A stretch of 64,000 nucleotides of DNA from Mucilaginibacter pallidiroseus (GTDB lineage: Bacteria; Bacteroidota; Bacteroidia; Sphingobacteriales; Sphingobacteriaceae): the NCBI RefSeq assembly GCF_007846085.1, contig NZ_VOEJ01000006.1, positions 248,001 through 312,000 on the forward strand. The letters are read 5' to 3'. Both the position numbers and the translations under genes were made by a program. Numbering within the stretch: the first letter of the stretch is position 1; every line of letters starts with the position of its first letter. The notes under the pieces were generated by a model. That model was not told the DNA's origin. It ran no database searches and worked only from the letters and a program-made list of their open reading frames with translations. Positions 18,517 to 27,314 of this stretch are shown in pieces.

Positions 18517-19710
18517 ATGCGTCTCGATTTTTATCTTTCCGAAATGTCTGTGTCCAACCATCATGGTGGTGGTTTAACGCTGCAGCGCATATTAGGTAAA
18601 TCGCTCGACGACATCTCGGCTTTCATCTATGTAGATCGCTTTGCAAATGATTTGCCCGTAGCAGAGCAGTACGCCGAAAGAAGCGTCTATGTAGAACCAA
18701 TTTGGCAAAGCGATAAGGTGCGCAAGGCGATTGGCAATACAATGGCTGCCTCATTGGGGCGTAAAATATCAATGGTGCAGCGATATGCTTCAGCTGCGGC
18801 AAGGCGTATTGATAAGCGTTTCGAACAAGGTACAGAGCTACTTGGCTTGATTTGCCCCCAAGGCGCAAATTCATTATATACATTGGAGGGATTAAAGGCC
18901 ATACGTCCGGTAAAATACATGTCCTGGGTAATGGACGACCATCTGCTTAAGTACAAAAACGGCCAGTGGGAGTATCCCCGCGGTGTTGAAGCAGTATTTG
19001 CAAAACACTTGCGAGAGGCCGAACATGTTTTTGTTATAAGCCCGGTAATGCAGCAGTTTTATAAAGACCGGTTTGGTATTAATTCAACAGTACTTTTCGG
19101 ATCGGCAAATCCAATGACTGACAATGCCGTGCCAACGATAAAGGAAAGCGGGCCAATTAAAATAGGTTACTTTGGAGCTGTTGCAGGTTGGCAGACTGAT
19201 GTTTTGCAGGCAGCAGGGCAGGCCATCACAGGTACCGACATCAGGCTTGATATCTATTCGGGCGTTGACAGGTTGCCGGCAAATTTAAGTTTGTCTGGCA
19301 TAAAGTTTAAAGGCAAAGTTGCCGCGGCCGACGTTCTAAAAACCATGCAGCAGTACAACGCTTTGTTGCTGCCGATAAGCTTCACAGAAAAATTCAGGCA
19401 TATGTCGGAATTCAACATTGCAACAAAAATGAGCGAGTCATTAGCGTCTGGTGTGCCGGTTGTTGCTGTCGGCCCGCCGTATGCAGCCATGATAGATTAC
19501 CTTTTTAAAAACAATGCTGCAGTTATCATCACATCAAACCGGCATGAAGATATTTTGAACGGTTTAGATACCCTTAAGAGGGGGGATAACCTTAAAAACA
19601 TACTTAATAACGCTGCACGGTTGGTAAATAGCGAAACTGGCGATGCCCCGATGCAAAAAAGGTGGCAACAGGTTTTGGATACATTTAAACAGGAAGCAAC
19701 AGCTTTTTAA
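18517..19710 (+). CDS. GT-B (GT4-like) glycosyltransferase
   Basis: The 397-residue protein has a divergent N-terminal half beginning with LSEMSVSNHHGGGLTLQRIL. Its recognisable Rossmann C-terminal half contains IKIGYFGAVAGWQTD, a GKVAAADVLKTMQQYNALLLPI segment and EFNIATKMSESLASGVPVVAVGPP, the donor-binding site of retaining GT-B enzymes. The GPPYAA replaces the more usual E-x7-E arrangement. No membrane helix is seen. It belongs to the contiguous run of transferases and probably adds one sugar of the repeat unit. Confidence 0.75.
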   Translation: MRLDFYLSEMSVSNHHGGGLTLQRILGKSLDDISAFIYVDRFANDLPVAEQYAERSVYVEPIWQSDKVRKAIGNTMAASLGRKISMVQRYASAAARRIDKRFEQGTELLGLICPQGANSLYTLEGLKAIRPVKYMSWVMDDHLLKYKNGQWEYPRGVEAVFAKHLREAEHVFVISPVMQQFYKDRFGINSTVLFGSANPMTDNAVPTIKESGPIKIGYFGAVAGWQTDVLQAAGQAITGTDIRLDIYSGVDRLPANLSLSGIKFKGKVAAADVLKTMQQYNALLLPISFTEKFRHMSEFNIATKMSESLASGVPVVAVGPPYAAMIDYLFKNNAAVIITSNRHEDILNGLDTLKRGDNLKNILNNAARLVNSETGDAPMQKRWQQVLDTFKQEATAF

Positions 19711-19728
19711 AATACACCACATCTTTCA

Positions 19729-20793
19729 ATGTTAAACACGGTTAAAAAATTACTGGTTACCGGCTCTTCGGGTTTAATAGGTTCTGAGGTTTGCTTGTAC
19801 TTCGCTAATTTGGGTTGGCAAATTCACGGCGTTGATAATAACCAGCGCGCGGTGTTTTTTGGCAGCCAGGGCGATACGCGCTGGAACCAGAGCCGCTTGC
19901 AGGATTTATTGGGTAAATCCTTTATCCATCATGAAGCAGATATCCGCGACCGGCAAGGTATCTTAGAGTTGCTAAAGCAAATAAAACCCGATGCCATTGT
20001 ACATACGGCCGCGCAGCCATCGCATGACAGGGCAGCGGCAATACCGTTTGATGATTTTGATACCAACGCGGTTGGCACGCTTAATTTACTGGAAGCAGCA
20101 CGCCAGGCTTGCCCGGAAGCATCTTTTGCCCACATGTCGACCAATAAGGTATACGGCGACAGGCCCAATACCATTGATCTGGTAGAACTGGAAACACGTT
20201 GGGATTACGCCGACCCGCTTTACGCAAACGGCATCGACGAGAACTTTTCTATCGATCAAAGCAAGCACTCTTTATTCGGCTCATCAAAAGTTGCGGCTGA
20301 TGTTATGGTGCAGGAGTATGGGCGCTATTTTGGTATGCCTACCTGCTGCCTGCGCGGCGGTTGCCTTACGGGGCCAAACCACTCTGGCGTTGAACTGCAT
20401 GGCTTTTTGAGCTATTTGGTTAAGTGTAACCTTGAGGGCCGTGAGTACAAAGTGTTTGGATACAAAGGCAAACAGGTGCGCGATAACATTCACTCTTATG
20501 ATGTTGCCCGCTTTATCCAAAACTTTATTGATGCGCCGCGTGTGGCAGAGGTGTACAACCTTGGTGGTGGTAGGGATAATTCATGCTCGATATGGGAGGC
20601 CTTTAAAATTGCCGAAAAATTTTCGGGCAGGGAGCAGGTTTACACATATGTTGATGAAAACCGCATAGGAGATCATATTTGCTATATATCTAACCTTGAT
20701 AAAATGCGCAGCCACTATCCAAAGTGGGATATAACCATATCTTTGGAAGAAACCATTAAACAAATTGTCGACGCGCAGCTAAGCAGAAAATAA
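19729..20793 (+). CDS. NAD-dependent sugar epimerase/dehydratase (CDP-paratose 2-epimerase-like)
   Basis: This extended SDR of 354 residues has the nucleotide motif [11 protein letters not shown] (about 11-21), DNNQR after the second strand, [12 protein letters not shown] and [12 protein letters not shown]. The overall pattern ([34 protein letters not shown]) matches the CDP-tyvelose/paratose 2-epimerase branch. At the place where SDRs have YxxxK this protein reads FGSSK, so the usual catalytic Tyr is Phe. It probably makes or interconverts a nucleotide sugar for the locus; the substrate is uncertain. Confidence 0.85.
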   Translation: MLNTVKKLLVTGSSGLIGSEVCLYFANLGWQIHGVDNNQRAVFFGSQGDTRWNQSRLQDLLGKSFIHHEADIRDRQGILELLKQIKPDAIVHTAAQPSHDRAAAIPFDDFDTNAVGTLNLLEAARQACPEASFAHMSTNKVYGDRPNTIDLVELETRWDYADPLYANGIDENFSIDQSKHSLFGSSKVAADVMVQEYGRYFGMPTCCLRGGCLTGPNHSGVELHGFLSYLVKCNLEGREYKVFGYKGKQVRDNIHSYDVARFIQNFIDAPRVAEVYNLGGGRDNSCSIWEAFKIAEKFSGREQVYTYVDENRIGDHICYISNLDKMRSHYPKWDITISLEETIKQIVDAQLSRK

Positions 20794-20799
20794 TTCGAT

Positions 20800-21906
20800 T
20801 TGAAGTTACTATCCTATCAACCTTTTTCATTATACGCAAACGGCGGCGGCAACCGCATATTGAGGCGGCTCTACCAGGGCCACGAAGATAAAGTGATATC
20901 GCTGGTGGTTGACCAATCTGGTGCCGGTCCCGGTAAGGGCAAAGTGCCCGAAACTATTATACTTGCCACGCCGGTTATACAAAGCTGGGCGCGGTGGCAT
21001 GTACGAACGTTTATTACCTGGCTCCGTTTCAAAGTTTTTAGAAGTGCAACCATACAAAAAATCCAGGCGGCTGCTCAGCAGTTTGATCACGACGTACTGC
21101 ATGTTGTTGATCATAGTCCGTTTTCGGCAGCATTATGCAGCAGTGCTGCTGCGTGTGCAAAACCGCTATGGGTATCCTTTCATGATCATTTCAACACTAC
21201 ACAGGGTTCTTACAAAAACAGCTTCACGCTTTGGACACGCGCCTCGCGCCGCCTTGTTATATCTGAGGAATTGGGCCTTGAATACCAAAGGCTTTTTGGT
21301 AAGCAATCTTTCGAGTTGATTACAGATGGGGTTAAAGATCAAGAAATAAACCTGGCTGCGCCTGCCAACAACGACGTAAAGCTGATTTACTTTGCCGGGT
21401 TGCTACATATTGCTTACATGCCGTTGTTTGCCGTACTGGCCGACGCTTTGGATGCCCTTACGGCAAACGGGTATAAGTTCAAATTAATATTACGAGGTAC
21501 ACAGAACCTTGCTTTCCTGTCTGCCCGCAGTTTCGAAGTTGACTACAGGCCTACCACGCTAGACAATAATCAGCTTAAAACCGAGCTCGACGCAAGTGAT
21601 ATGCTATACCTGCCTATAAAATTCAGCAATCCCGACTTTTATTTATACAGCCTGTCAACCAAAATGGTGGGCTACCTTGGTGCACCAGGCAGTATCTTAT
21701 ATCATGGCCCGGCAGATAGTGCTGCCTGCAACCTGCTTTCCAAAAATCAGGCTGCTGTTTGCAGTACATCGCTTGACAAACAAAAGGTTGCAGAAGATAT
21801 CTTACATTTGATTACAAACGGGCAAGTAGTATCGGCAAATGCAAAAAAGCTGGCTGCAGAACGCTTTGATATGGACCGGATCCAAAAAAGGTTTTGGCAG
21901 GAATAA
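20800..21906 (+). CDS. GT-B family glycosyltransferase
   Basis: The start is a TTG six bases after the epimerase stop. In 368 residues the N-terminal half shows LLSYQPFSLYANGGGNRILRRL and HVVDHSPFSAAL. The C-terminal half has VKLIYFAGLLHIAYMPLF, and LDASDMLYLPIKFSN followed by YSLSTKMVGYLGAPGSILYHGP. The last segment resembles the donor site of the enzyme at 18517, so the two may be related. Sugar specificity is unknown. Confidence 0.72.
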   Translation: MKLLSYQPFSLYANGGGNRILRRLYQGHEDKVISLVVDQSGAGPGKGKVPETIILATPVIQSWARWHVRTFITWLRFKVFRSATIQKIQAAAQQFDHDVLHVVDHSPFSAALCSSAAACAKPLWVSFHDHFNTTQGSYKNSFTLWTRASRRLVISEELGLEYQRLFGKQSFELITDGVKDQEINLAAPANNDVKLIYFAGLLHIAYMPLFAVLADALDALTANGYKFKLILRGTQNLAFLSARSFEVDYRPTTLDNNQLKTELDASDMLYLPIKFSNPDFYLYSLSTKMVGYLGAPGSILYHGPADSAACNLLSKNQAAVCSTSLDKQKVAEDILHLITNGQVVSANAKKLAAERFDMDRIQKRFWQE

Positions 21907-21921
21907 GCTAATGACAAAAAA

Positions 21922-22455
21922 ATGAGGCGCTTTATATCAGAGTTAAGGATTTATATCTGCAACAGGTGGATTGCCGCCGTACCCAGCCATTCCATAAGGC
22001 AATGGTATTATCGCACCATTATGCAGTTCAAAATAGGGCGAGAAAGTTCTATTTTGATGGATTGTACTTTTGATTGCACCCGGCAGTTTAGTATTGGCAA
22101 CAACTCGGTTATCAACGCGAAATGCAGACTTGATAATAAAGGCGCAATCAGCATCGGTAACAATGTTTCTATCTCTCAGGAAGTGATGATTTTAGGTGCC
22201 GATCATGACCCTGACTCTCCCGGTTTCAAGAACCGCGACCTGCCTGTAACCATCCATGATTATGTTTGGATAGGCTCGAGGGCAACCATATTACCTGGTG
22301 TAACTATAGGCGAGGGCGCAGTGATTGCTGCAGGAGCAGTGGTAAATAAAGATGTTGAACCCTACAATATTGTAGGCGGCGTACCGGCAAAATTTATTAA
22401 ACTCCGTGAGCGCGGGCTAACTTACCAGTTATCATACCGCAGGCTTTTCCAGTAA
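21922..22455 (+). CDS. hexapeptide-repeat acyltransferase (WcaF/Maa-like)
   Basis: The 177-residue left-handed beta-helix protein contains repeated hexads (FSIGNNSVINAKC, ISIGNNVSIS, VWIGSRATILPGVTIGEGAVIAAGAVV) and the tail IVGGVPAKFIKLRE. The catalytic His lies in GADHDPDS. Such enzymes trim polymer sugars with acetyl from acetyl-CoA as trimers in the cytoplasm. It closes the first run of tightly spaced genes; a 430-base gap follows. The acceptor sugar is unknown. Confidence 0.87.
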   Translation: MRRFISELRIYICNRWIAAVPSHSIRQWYYRTIMQFKIGRESSILMDCTFDCTRQFSIGNNSVINAKCRLDNKGAISIGNNVSISQEVMILGADHDPDSPGFKNRDLPVTIHDYVWIGSRATILPGVTIGEGAVIAAGAVVNKDVEPYNIVGGVPAKFIKLRERGLTYQLSYRRLFQ

Positions 22456-22473
22456 GATTAAAACAAGAAAATG

Positions 22474-22653
22474 TTAGATGTGATATTTTCTTGACTCCTC
22501 ATCACTCATAATGCGGTAACGCCCTTTCATGCATTTTGCACAGAAAAACCGTTTAACAGGAATAAAAAATAGCAACGACCTTACCAAAAATGGAGTAGGT
22601 AGCCTGTAGTGGAAAGGGGCTTTACACTTGTTGCAATATAAAAAAGGCCTCAT
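22474..22653 (-). CDS. possible 59-aa CxxC/CxxC (zinc-ribbon-like) small protein, antisense in the locus
   Basis: In the 435-base gap between two plus-strand genes, the minus strand has a complete ORF from ATG at 22653 to TAA at 22474. The peptide begins MRPFLYCNKCKAPFHYR and carries two CxxC pairs (Cys7/Cys10 and Cys38/Cys41), with a hydrophobic segment FLVRSLLFFIPV between them and FFCAKCMKGRYRI after. The paired CxxC spacing fits a small zinc ribbon. It resembles short unnamed proteins I recall beside Bacteroidetes polysaccharide genes. No promoter could be assigned. Confidence 0.5.
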   Translation of the reverse strand: MRPFLYCNKCKAPFHYRLPTPFLVRSLLFFIPVKRFFCAKCMKGRYRIMSDEESRKYHI

Positions 22654-22890
22654 AAAATGGTTTTGTGCGCTTATAAGTTGATAGTAGGTTTAGGGGTATT
22701 TTCACTCTACATTATGCTAACATTAATCACAAATTATTAAAATGTTATAATAAAGCATTCTTCAAAAATAACAACTTAAAAATGATATTGGTAAAGAATA
22801 ATGACTGCGTGCCCGAAAATGTTGCGACTAACTGTTGAACAACCATATATGTACTTAGTGAAAGCAAATTGATTTATATTAGGCAGTTGA

Positions 22891-24036
22891 ATGGCAAATC
22901 CTCAAAAAGGCATATCTGTAGTTGTTGTATGCAGTTCCTTGCAGCAGGGCCGCGATGGCGTTGGCGATTATTGCCGCCGCCTTGCAGCCAACCTTTTACA
23001 GGTGGGGCACAGGGCAGCTATTATTGCTTTAAACGATAGGTTTACAAATGAGGTTTGGCAAGGTGTACAGCATTTTAGTGGCTATGATATACCTGTAATG
23101 CGCCTGCCTGCTCAAAGTTTAACGGTTACTGCCACACACGCGCAGGCTGCTACCTGGATAAGCGAACAACAACCACAATGGTTAAGCCTGCAGTTTGTAC
23201 CGTTTGGCTTTCACCCCAAAGGATTAAAAATCGGGCTTGGCACATTATTGAGCAAATTAAATCAAGGCGCCAGGTGGCATGTAATGTTCCACGAGTTATG
23301 GGTAGGTATGGATGTGGAAGGGCCATTTAAGCACAGGCTTTGGGGTTGGCTGCAAAGGCGGCTAATATCTTTGATGCTTAATAAACTTGATCCTGTTGCT
23401 GTAAGCACTCAAACACTGCTCTACAAAAAATATCTTGCACAAATGGGGTATGATGCCACAGTCTTGCCGTTATTCTCAAACATCATCAATATAAATAAGG
23501 AACTGCGCCCGCAAGTTAATTTAAAAGATAAACCCTACTTAACACTGGCTGTATTTGGCAGTATTCATCACAGCGATATGGTGCGATCTTTTCTGATCGA
23601 GGTAGCGGACTTTGGTAGGGCGAATAATCAAAAAGTTAACATCAACCTTTTGGGGCGCTGTGGTAACGAAAAATTGCAATGGGAAAAGTACGCACTGGAA
23701 GCGGGCATTAATGTGAGCGAAATAGGAGAGCAAGATCCGGAAATGATATCCGCATACCTCCACAATGCTGATATTGGGATATCAACCACACCCGTTACAC
23801 TTACCGAAAAAAGCGGATCATTTGCTGCCCTGCGCGAACATGGCTTGCCCGTTATCAGTGTATCCAGGCCATGGCATGCCCACGGCTTTCCAGAAGATAT
23901 ATTGCCCGATGATGTATTTTATTATCAAAACGGTAACTTTAAAGATTTTATGAACACCGTCACAGTTGCTGTTGCACCACGCAATAACGCAGATAGGGTA
24001 GCACAACAATTTATTAACCTGTTACAAAGTAATTAA
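22891..24036 (+). CDS. GT4-like glycosyltransferase
   Basis: The 381-residue GT-B protein begins with ISVVVVCSSLQQGRDGVGDYCRRLA, the glycine-rich acceptor loop of GT4 enzymes. It has WHVMFHELWVG in the middle and a C-terminal Rossmann half with LAVFGSIHHSDM, LLGRCGNEK and the donor region EKSGSFAALREHGLPVISV. It begins a new run after the 435-base gap, and its stop overlaps the next ATG by one base. The specific sugar is not predictable. Confidence 0.8.
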   Translation: MANPQKGISVVVVCSSLQQGRDGVGDYCRRLAANLLQVGHRAAIIALNDRFTNEVWQGVQHFSGYDIPVMRLPAQSLTVTATHAQAATWISEQQPQWLSLQFVPFGFHPKGLKIGLGTLLSKLNQGARWHVMFHELWVGMDVEGPFKHRLWGWLQRRLISLMLNKLDPVAVSTQTLLYKKYLAQMGYDATVLPLFSNIININKELRPQVNLKDKPYLTLAVFGSIHHSDMVRSFLIEVADFGRANNQKVNINLLGRCGNEKLQWEKYALEAGINVSEIGEQDPEMISAYLHNADIGISTTPVTLTEKSGSFAALREHGLPVISVSRPWHAHGFPEDILPDDVFYYQNGNFKDFMNTVTVAVAPRNNADRVAQQFINLLQSN

Positions 24037-24644
24037 TGGCCGGTTTAAGTTATTTATGGGCCAACCGGATAAAATATCCATTTGCATCGCAGGGCTACAT
24101 AAGGGCCTGGGCCAAGCGCATATTGTTACTTCCGCAGGTGTTTAAGCGCAACGCCCAGCGCAATGCCTTAAACCGAGCAGGGGCCCGCGTTCATGAAACT
24201 GCCGAAATAGGCGAGGCCAGCATTATAGGAAATAAAAGCCGCCTTAGCGTTGGCAAGTTCTCATTTATTGGTCGCGCATCTATGGTACTACATGGCAGCA
24301 TAAATATAGGTGACAGGGTTTGTATTAATGATGGTGTTGAAATACTTACGGCAACCCACTCTGTAACCGACCATGCCTGGGCTCAAATTGCAAAAGATAC
24401 CGTTATTGAAGATTATGTGTGGATAGCGCAAGGCGCCATGATATTACCCGGGGTAACCCTTGGCCGTGGGTGCGTTGTTGGTGCCAGGGCTGTGGTAAGC
24501 AAATCGGTACCTGCGGGTGCCATTGTTGCTGGTAACCCTGCCGTGGCAATCTCAAAAACACGCAGCTGGGAGCTTGACTACAACCCTTGCGAATTTTTAG
24601 CAGCCAACCAGGCATGGCTCGTGCCCGACAGAAGCAGTAAATGA
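24036..24644 (+). CDS. hexapeptide-repeat acyltransferase
   Basis: The 202-residue protein has a basic helical N-terminus and then left-handed beta-helix hexads (AEIGEASIIGNKSRLSVG, INIGDRVCINDGVEI, VWIAQGAMILPGVTLGRGCVVGARAVV). It ends in the tail IVAGNPAVAISKTR. The catalytic His lies in TATHSVTD. It is translationally coupled at both ends (1-base overlap before, 4-base overlap after) to GT4 enzymes, so it probably acetylates the same glycan they build. Confidence 0.87.
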   Translation: MAGLSYLWANRIKYPFASQGYIRAWAKRILLLPQVFKRNAQRNALNRAGARVHETAEIGEASIIGNKSRLSVGKFSFIGRASMVLHGSINIGDRVCINDGVEILTATHSVTDHAWAQIAKDTVIEDYVWIAQGAMILPGVTLGRGCVVGARAVVSKSVPAGAIVAGNPAVAISKTRSWELDYNPCEFLAANQAWLVPDRSSK

Positions 24645-25873
24645 AGGTAACAGTATCACACCCCACGGGCAACGCCAACGTAAGGGCAGCACTTGCAGGA
24701 CTGTACGATGCCGGCATCTTAAACGCATACTACACGGCAATAGCCAGTTTTGAAGGTACGTTGTTTGATAAGTTGGCTGCTTTTGGTCCGCTTGCCGAGA
24801 TCAGGCGCCGGCGGCTGGATCCGCGCTTAAAACCGTTCACCCATCTCGCACCTTGGCGGGAGGCAGGCCGGCTCATCGCTTCAAAACTTGGCGCGCAAAA
24901 CTTAACCAGGCATGAGGAGGGCATTTTTTCGATAGATAAGGTATACCATAGCATAGATAATTTTACTGCCGGGCATTTAATGGCCAATAAATCCAATGCT
25001 GTTTTCGCATATGAGGATGGCGCATTGTTTACATTTAAAGCCGCAAAACAATTGGGTATTAAATGCCTTTACGACTTGCCCATTGGTTATTGGCGCACGC
25101 AGCGCAACTTATTAGCCGCCGAAGCCACGCGCTGGCCGGAGTGGGCCTCAACGCTTACCACCTTTAAGGATACGGAAGCCAAGCTTGCCCGCAAAGATGA
25201 AGAATTGGAACTGGCCGATCATATTTTTGTAGCCAGCTCATTCACGGCAAAAACTTTGCTCGATTACCCGGGCAAGCTTGGTACAGTAAGCGTAATTCCT
25301 TACGGCTTTCCGGAGGTTGGAGATGCGCGAGAGTATGCCAGCTTGTCGGGCGGGCGAAAGCTTAAATTGCTTTTTGTTGGCGGGCTATCGCAGCGTAAAG
25401 GCATAGCAGATATGTTTGCCGCCGTCAACAAATTGCGGGATCATGTAGAACTAACTGTAGTTGGCCGTAAAACAGAAGGGCATTGCCAGGCTCTTGACAC
25501 CGAATTGGGCAGGCACAATTGGATGCCCAGCATGCCCCATGGTGATATTTTAAAACTGATGCGGCAGCACGACGTTTTACTCTTTCCATCGTTATTTGAA
25601 GGTTTTGGGCTGGTAATAACAGAGGCCATGGCCCAAGGTACTCCGGTAATCACTACCGATAGAACAGCCGGCCCGGACGTGATAGTTCACGGCCACAGCG
25701 GCTGGATCATTGAAGCAGGTTCAGAAAACGCAATTTACCAAACCATCGAAAAAATATTGTCGAACCCGCAATTGGTAAGTAAGGTGGGCAAGGCCGCAAT
25801 GGAGGCTGCCCGTTTAAGGCCCTGGAATATTTACGGAAATGAATTGGCCCGGGCTATTACTAACAATAATTGA
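24641..25873 (+). CDS. GT4 family glycosyltransferase
   Basis: The 410-residue retaining GT-B enzyme has the C-terminal donor-binding domain with LLFVGGLSQRKGIADMF, VVGRKTEGH and PSLFEGFGLVITEAMAQGTPVIT. The last is the canonical E-x7-E motif of GT4. The N-terminal acceptor half has KVYHSIDNFTAGHL and ends in HIFVASSFTAKTLLDY. It overlaps the preceding acyltransferase gene by four bases (ATGA). Donor unknown. Confidence 0.9.
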   Translation: MKVTVSHPTGNANVRAALAGLYDAGILNAYYTAIASFEGTLFDKLAAFGPLAEIRRRRLDPRLKPFTHLAPWREAGRLIASKLGAQNLTRHEEGIFSIDKVYHSIDNFTAGHLMANKSNAVFAYEDGALFTFKAAKQLGIKCLYDLPIGYWRTQRNLLAAEATRWPEWASTLTTFKDTEAKLARKDEELELADHIFVASSFTAKTLLDYPGKLGTVSVIPYGFPEVGDAREYASLSGGRKLKLLFVGGLSQRKGIADMFAAVNKLRDHVELTVVGRKTEGHCQALDTELGRHNWMPSMPHGDILKLMRQHDVLLFPSLFEGFGLVITEAMAQGTPVITTDRTAGPDVIVHGHSGWIIEAGSENAIYQTIEKILSNPQLVSKVGKAAMEAARLRPWNIYGNELARAITNNN

Positions 25874-25906
25874 CTATTTTCGTGATCGCGTATTTAACCC
25901 TTAAGC

Positions 25907-27289
25907 GTGGAATTTAGAGAAGACACTACAGCTATTGATACTAAGTACAGCCAGGGCGTTGAGCGCCGCATGGCCCGTGCGCAGGTTGTGCATGATAAAG
26001 CGATGGGTCTGCTTAAAAAGGGCATCTGGTTGTATATTCTTCTATTAATGTTTGAAGGTGCCTTACGTAAATGGGGGCTACCTGCGTTGGCTGCACCACT
26101 ACTTATCGTACGCGACCCTGTAGCCATTGCTCTCTTATTCGTATCGGCAAAGCATGGACTTTTTCCTTCAAACAATTACGTGTGGACCATGATACTGGTG
26201 GCCATACTGGCTTTTTTTATAGCTATTACCATTGGGCATGGCAGTTTAACGGTAGCCGTTTACGGCACCAGGATACTTATCCTGCATTTTCCGCTCATGT
26301 TTCTTATTGGTAAGATATTCGATCATGACGATGTTATAAAGGTGGGCAAGTTTATGCTGTATCTTTCCATACCTATGTTGCTACTTATTGCCGTGCAATT
26401 TTACAGCCCGCAATCCGCATTGGTAAATCGTGGTGTAGGCGGCGACATACAAGGTGGAGGCTTTGCGGGTGCACTGGGTTTTTTCAGGCCGCCGGGTACT
26501 TTTTCTTTCACCAGCGGTAATACCCAATTTTGGTCGGTGGTTGGTGTGTTTGTTACGTATTTTTGGCTTAATAACTCTGGTGTAAATAAGATATTGCTAA
26601 TTGCAGCAACATTTTGTGTAATTGCATCAATACCGTTGTCTATCAGTCGCACCCTCATTTTTCAAATTGTAATTACGGTAACATTTGCTTTGCTATCTGT
26701 ATCGCGCAGTCCAAAACATTTGGGGCAAATGCTTGGCGGCCTTGTATTGGTCATCATTGCTGTGGCGTTGTTAAACAACTTTAGTTTTTTTCAGCAGGCA
26801 AGCGAGGCCCTTGTCACACGATACAGTGCGGCCAGCGATTCGGAAGGTGGTTTGGAAGGTACACTTGGTAACCGCTTTTTAGGGGGATTATTAGGCGCTT
26901 TGCAACAGGATAATCAACCGTTCTTTGGTTATGGCATAGGCATGGGTACCAACGTGGGTGCAAGGTTGCTAACCGGTAACGTTGACTCATTTTTGATTGC
27001 CGAGGAAGACTGGGGACGTTTGGTTGGCGAATTGGGCCGCATAATGGGTATCATCGTAATTGTTTTAAGGGTTTGGTTTTGCGTTAGAGCAGCATGGCTT
27101 AGCTACAAGCAGCTTACACAGCATAACGTATTGCCTTGGATTATATTAAGTATGGCTTTTGTATTTATTGCTCAAAGCCAATGGGCGCAACCAACAACTT
27201 TAGGCTTTTCTACACTTATAGGCGGCTTATTAATTGCATCGCTTAAAACCTACATGCCTGAGGCTGAAGCCGAAGAGGATCAGGAATAG
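25907..27289 (+). CDS. polymerase/ligase-like polytopic membrane protein (first Wzy candidate)
   Basis: It starts with a GTG. The 460 residues contain about 10-12 membrane helices. There is a large periplasmic loop between the later helices (SEGGLEGTLGNRFLGG through GIGMGTNVG), the layout of O-antigen polymerases and WaaL-like ligases. No catalytic signature proves which. Its place among glycosyltransferases supports polymerisation or ligation of repeat units at the periplasmic face. It is one of three such proteins in the window. Confidence 0.78.
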   Translation: MEFREDTTAIDTKYSQGVERRMARAQVVHDKAMGLLKKGIWLYILLLMFEGALRKWGLPALAAPLLIVRDPVAIALLFVSAKHGLFPSNNYVWTMILVAILAFFIAITIGHGSLTVAVYGTRILILHFPLMFLIGKIFDHDDVIKVGKFMLYLSIPMLLLIAVQFYSPQSALVNRGVGGDIQGGGFAGALGFFRPPGTFSFTSGNTQFWSVVGVFVTYFWLNNSGVNKILLIAATFCVIASIPLSISRTLIFQIVITVTFALLSVSRSPKHLGQMLGGLVLVIIAVALLNNFSFFQQASEALVTRYSAASDSEGGLEGTLGNRFLGGLLGALQQDNQPFFGYGIGMGTNVGARLLTGNVDSFLIAEEDWGRLVGELGRIMGIIVIVLRVWFCVRAAWLSYKQLTQHNVLPWIILSMAFVFIAQSQWAQPTTLGFSTLIGGLLIASLKTYMPEAEAEEDQE

Positions 27290-27314
27290 ATATTGGCTAA
27301 CACTGCTGCCTGTA

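Noticed and set aside
22464..22493. Nine-base AT-rich inverted repeat (CAAGAAAAT / ATTTTCTTG) after the acyltransferase
   Set aside because: The stem has only two GC pairs and no T-run, so it is not convincing as a terminator, and it overlaps the end of the small CxxC ORF.
24403..24717. Minus-strand open frame of 104 codons opposite an acyltransferase and a GT4
   Set aside because: It lies wholly within two well-supported plus-strand genes and its translation has no recognisable motif; it is a shadow of their codon use.
27234..27314. Longer N-terminus for the GT9 gene
   Set aside because: It overlaps the upstream membrane gene by 56 bases and adds a basic, non-family stretch before the clear GT9 opening.
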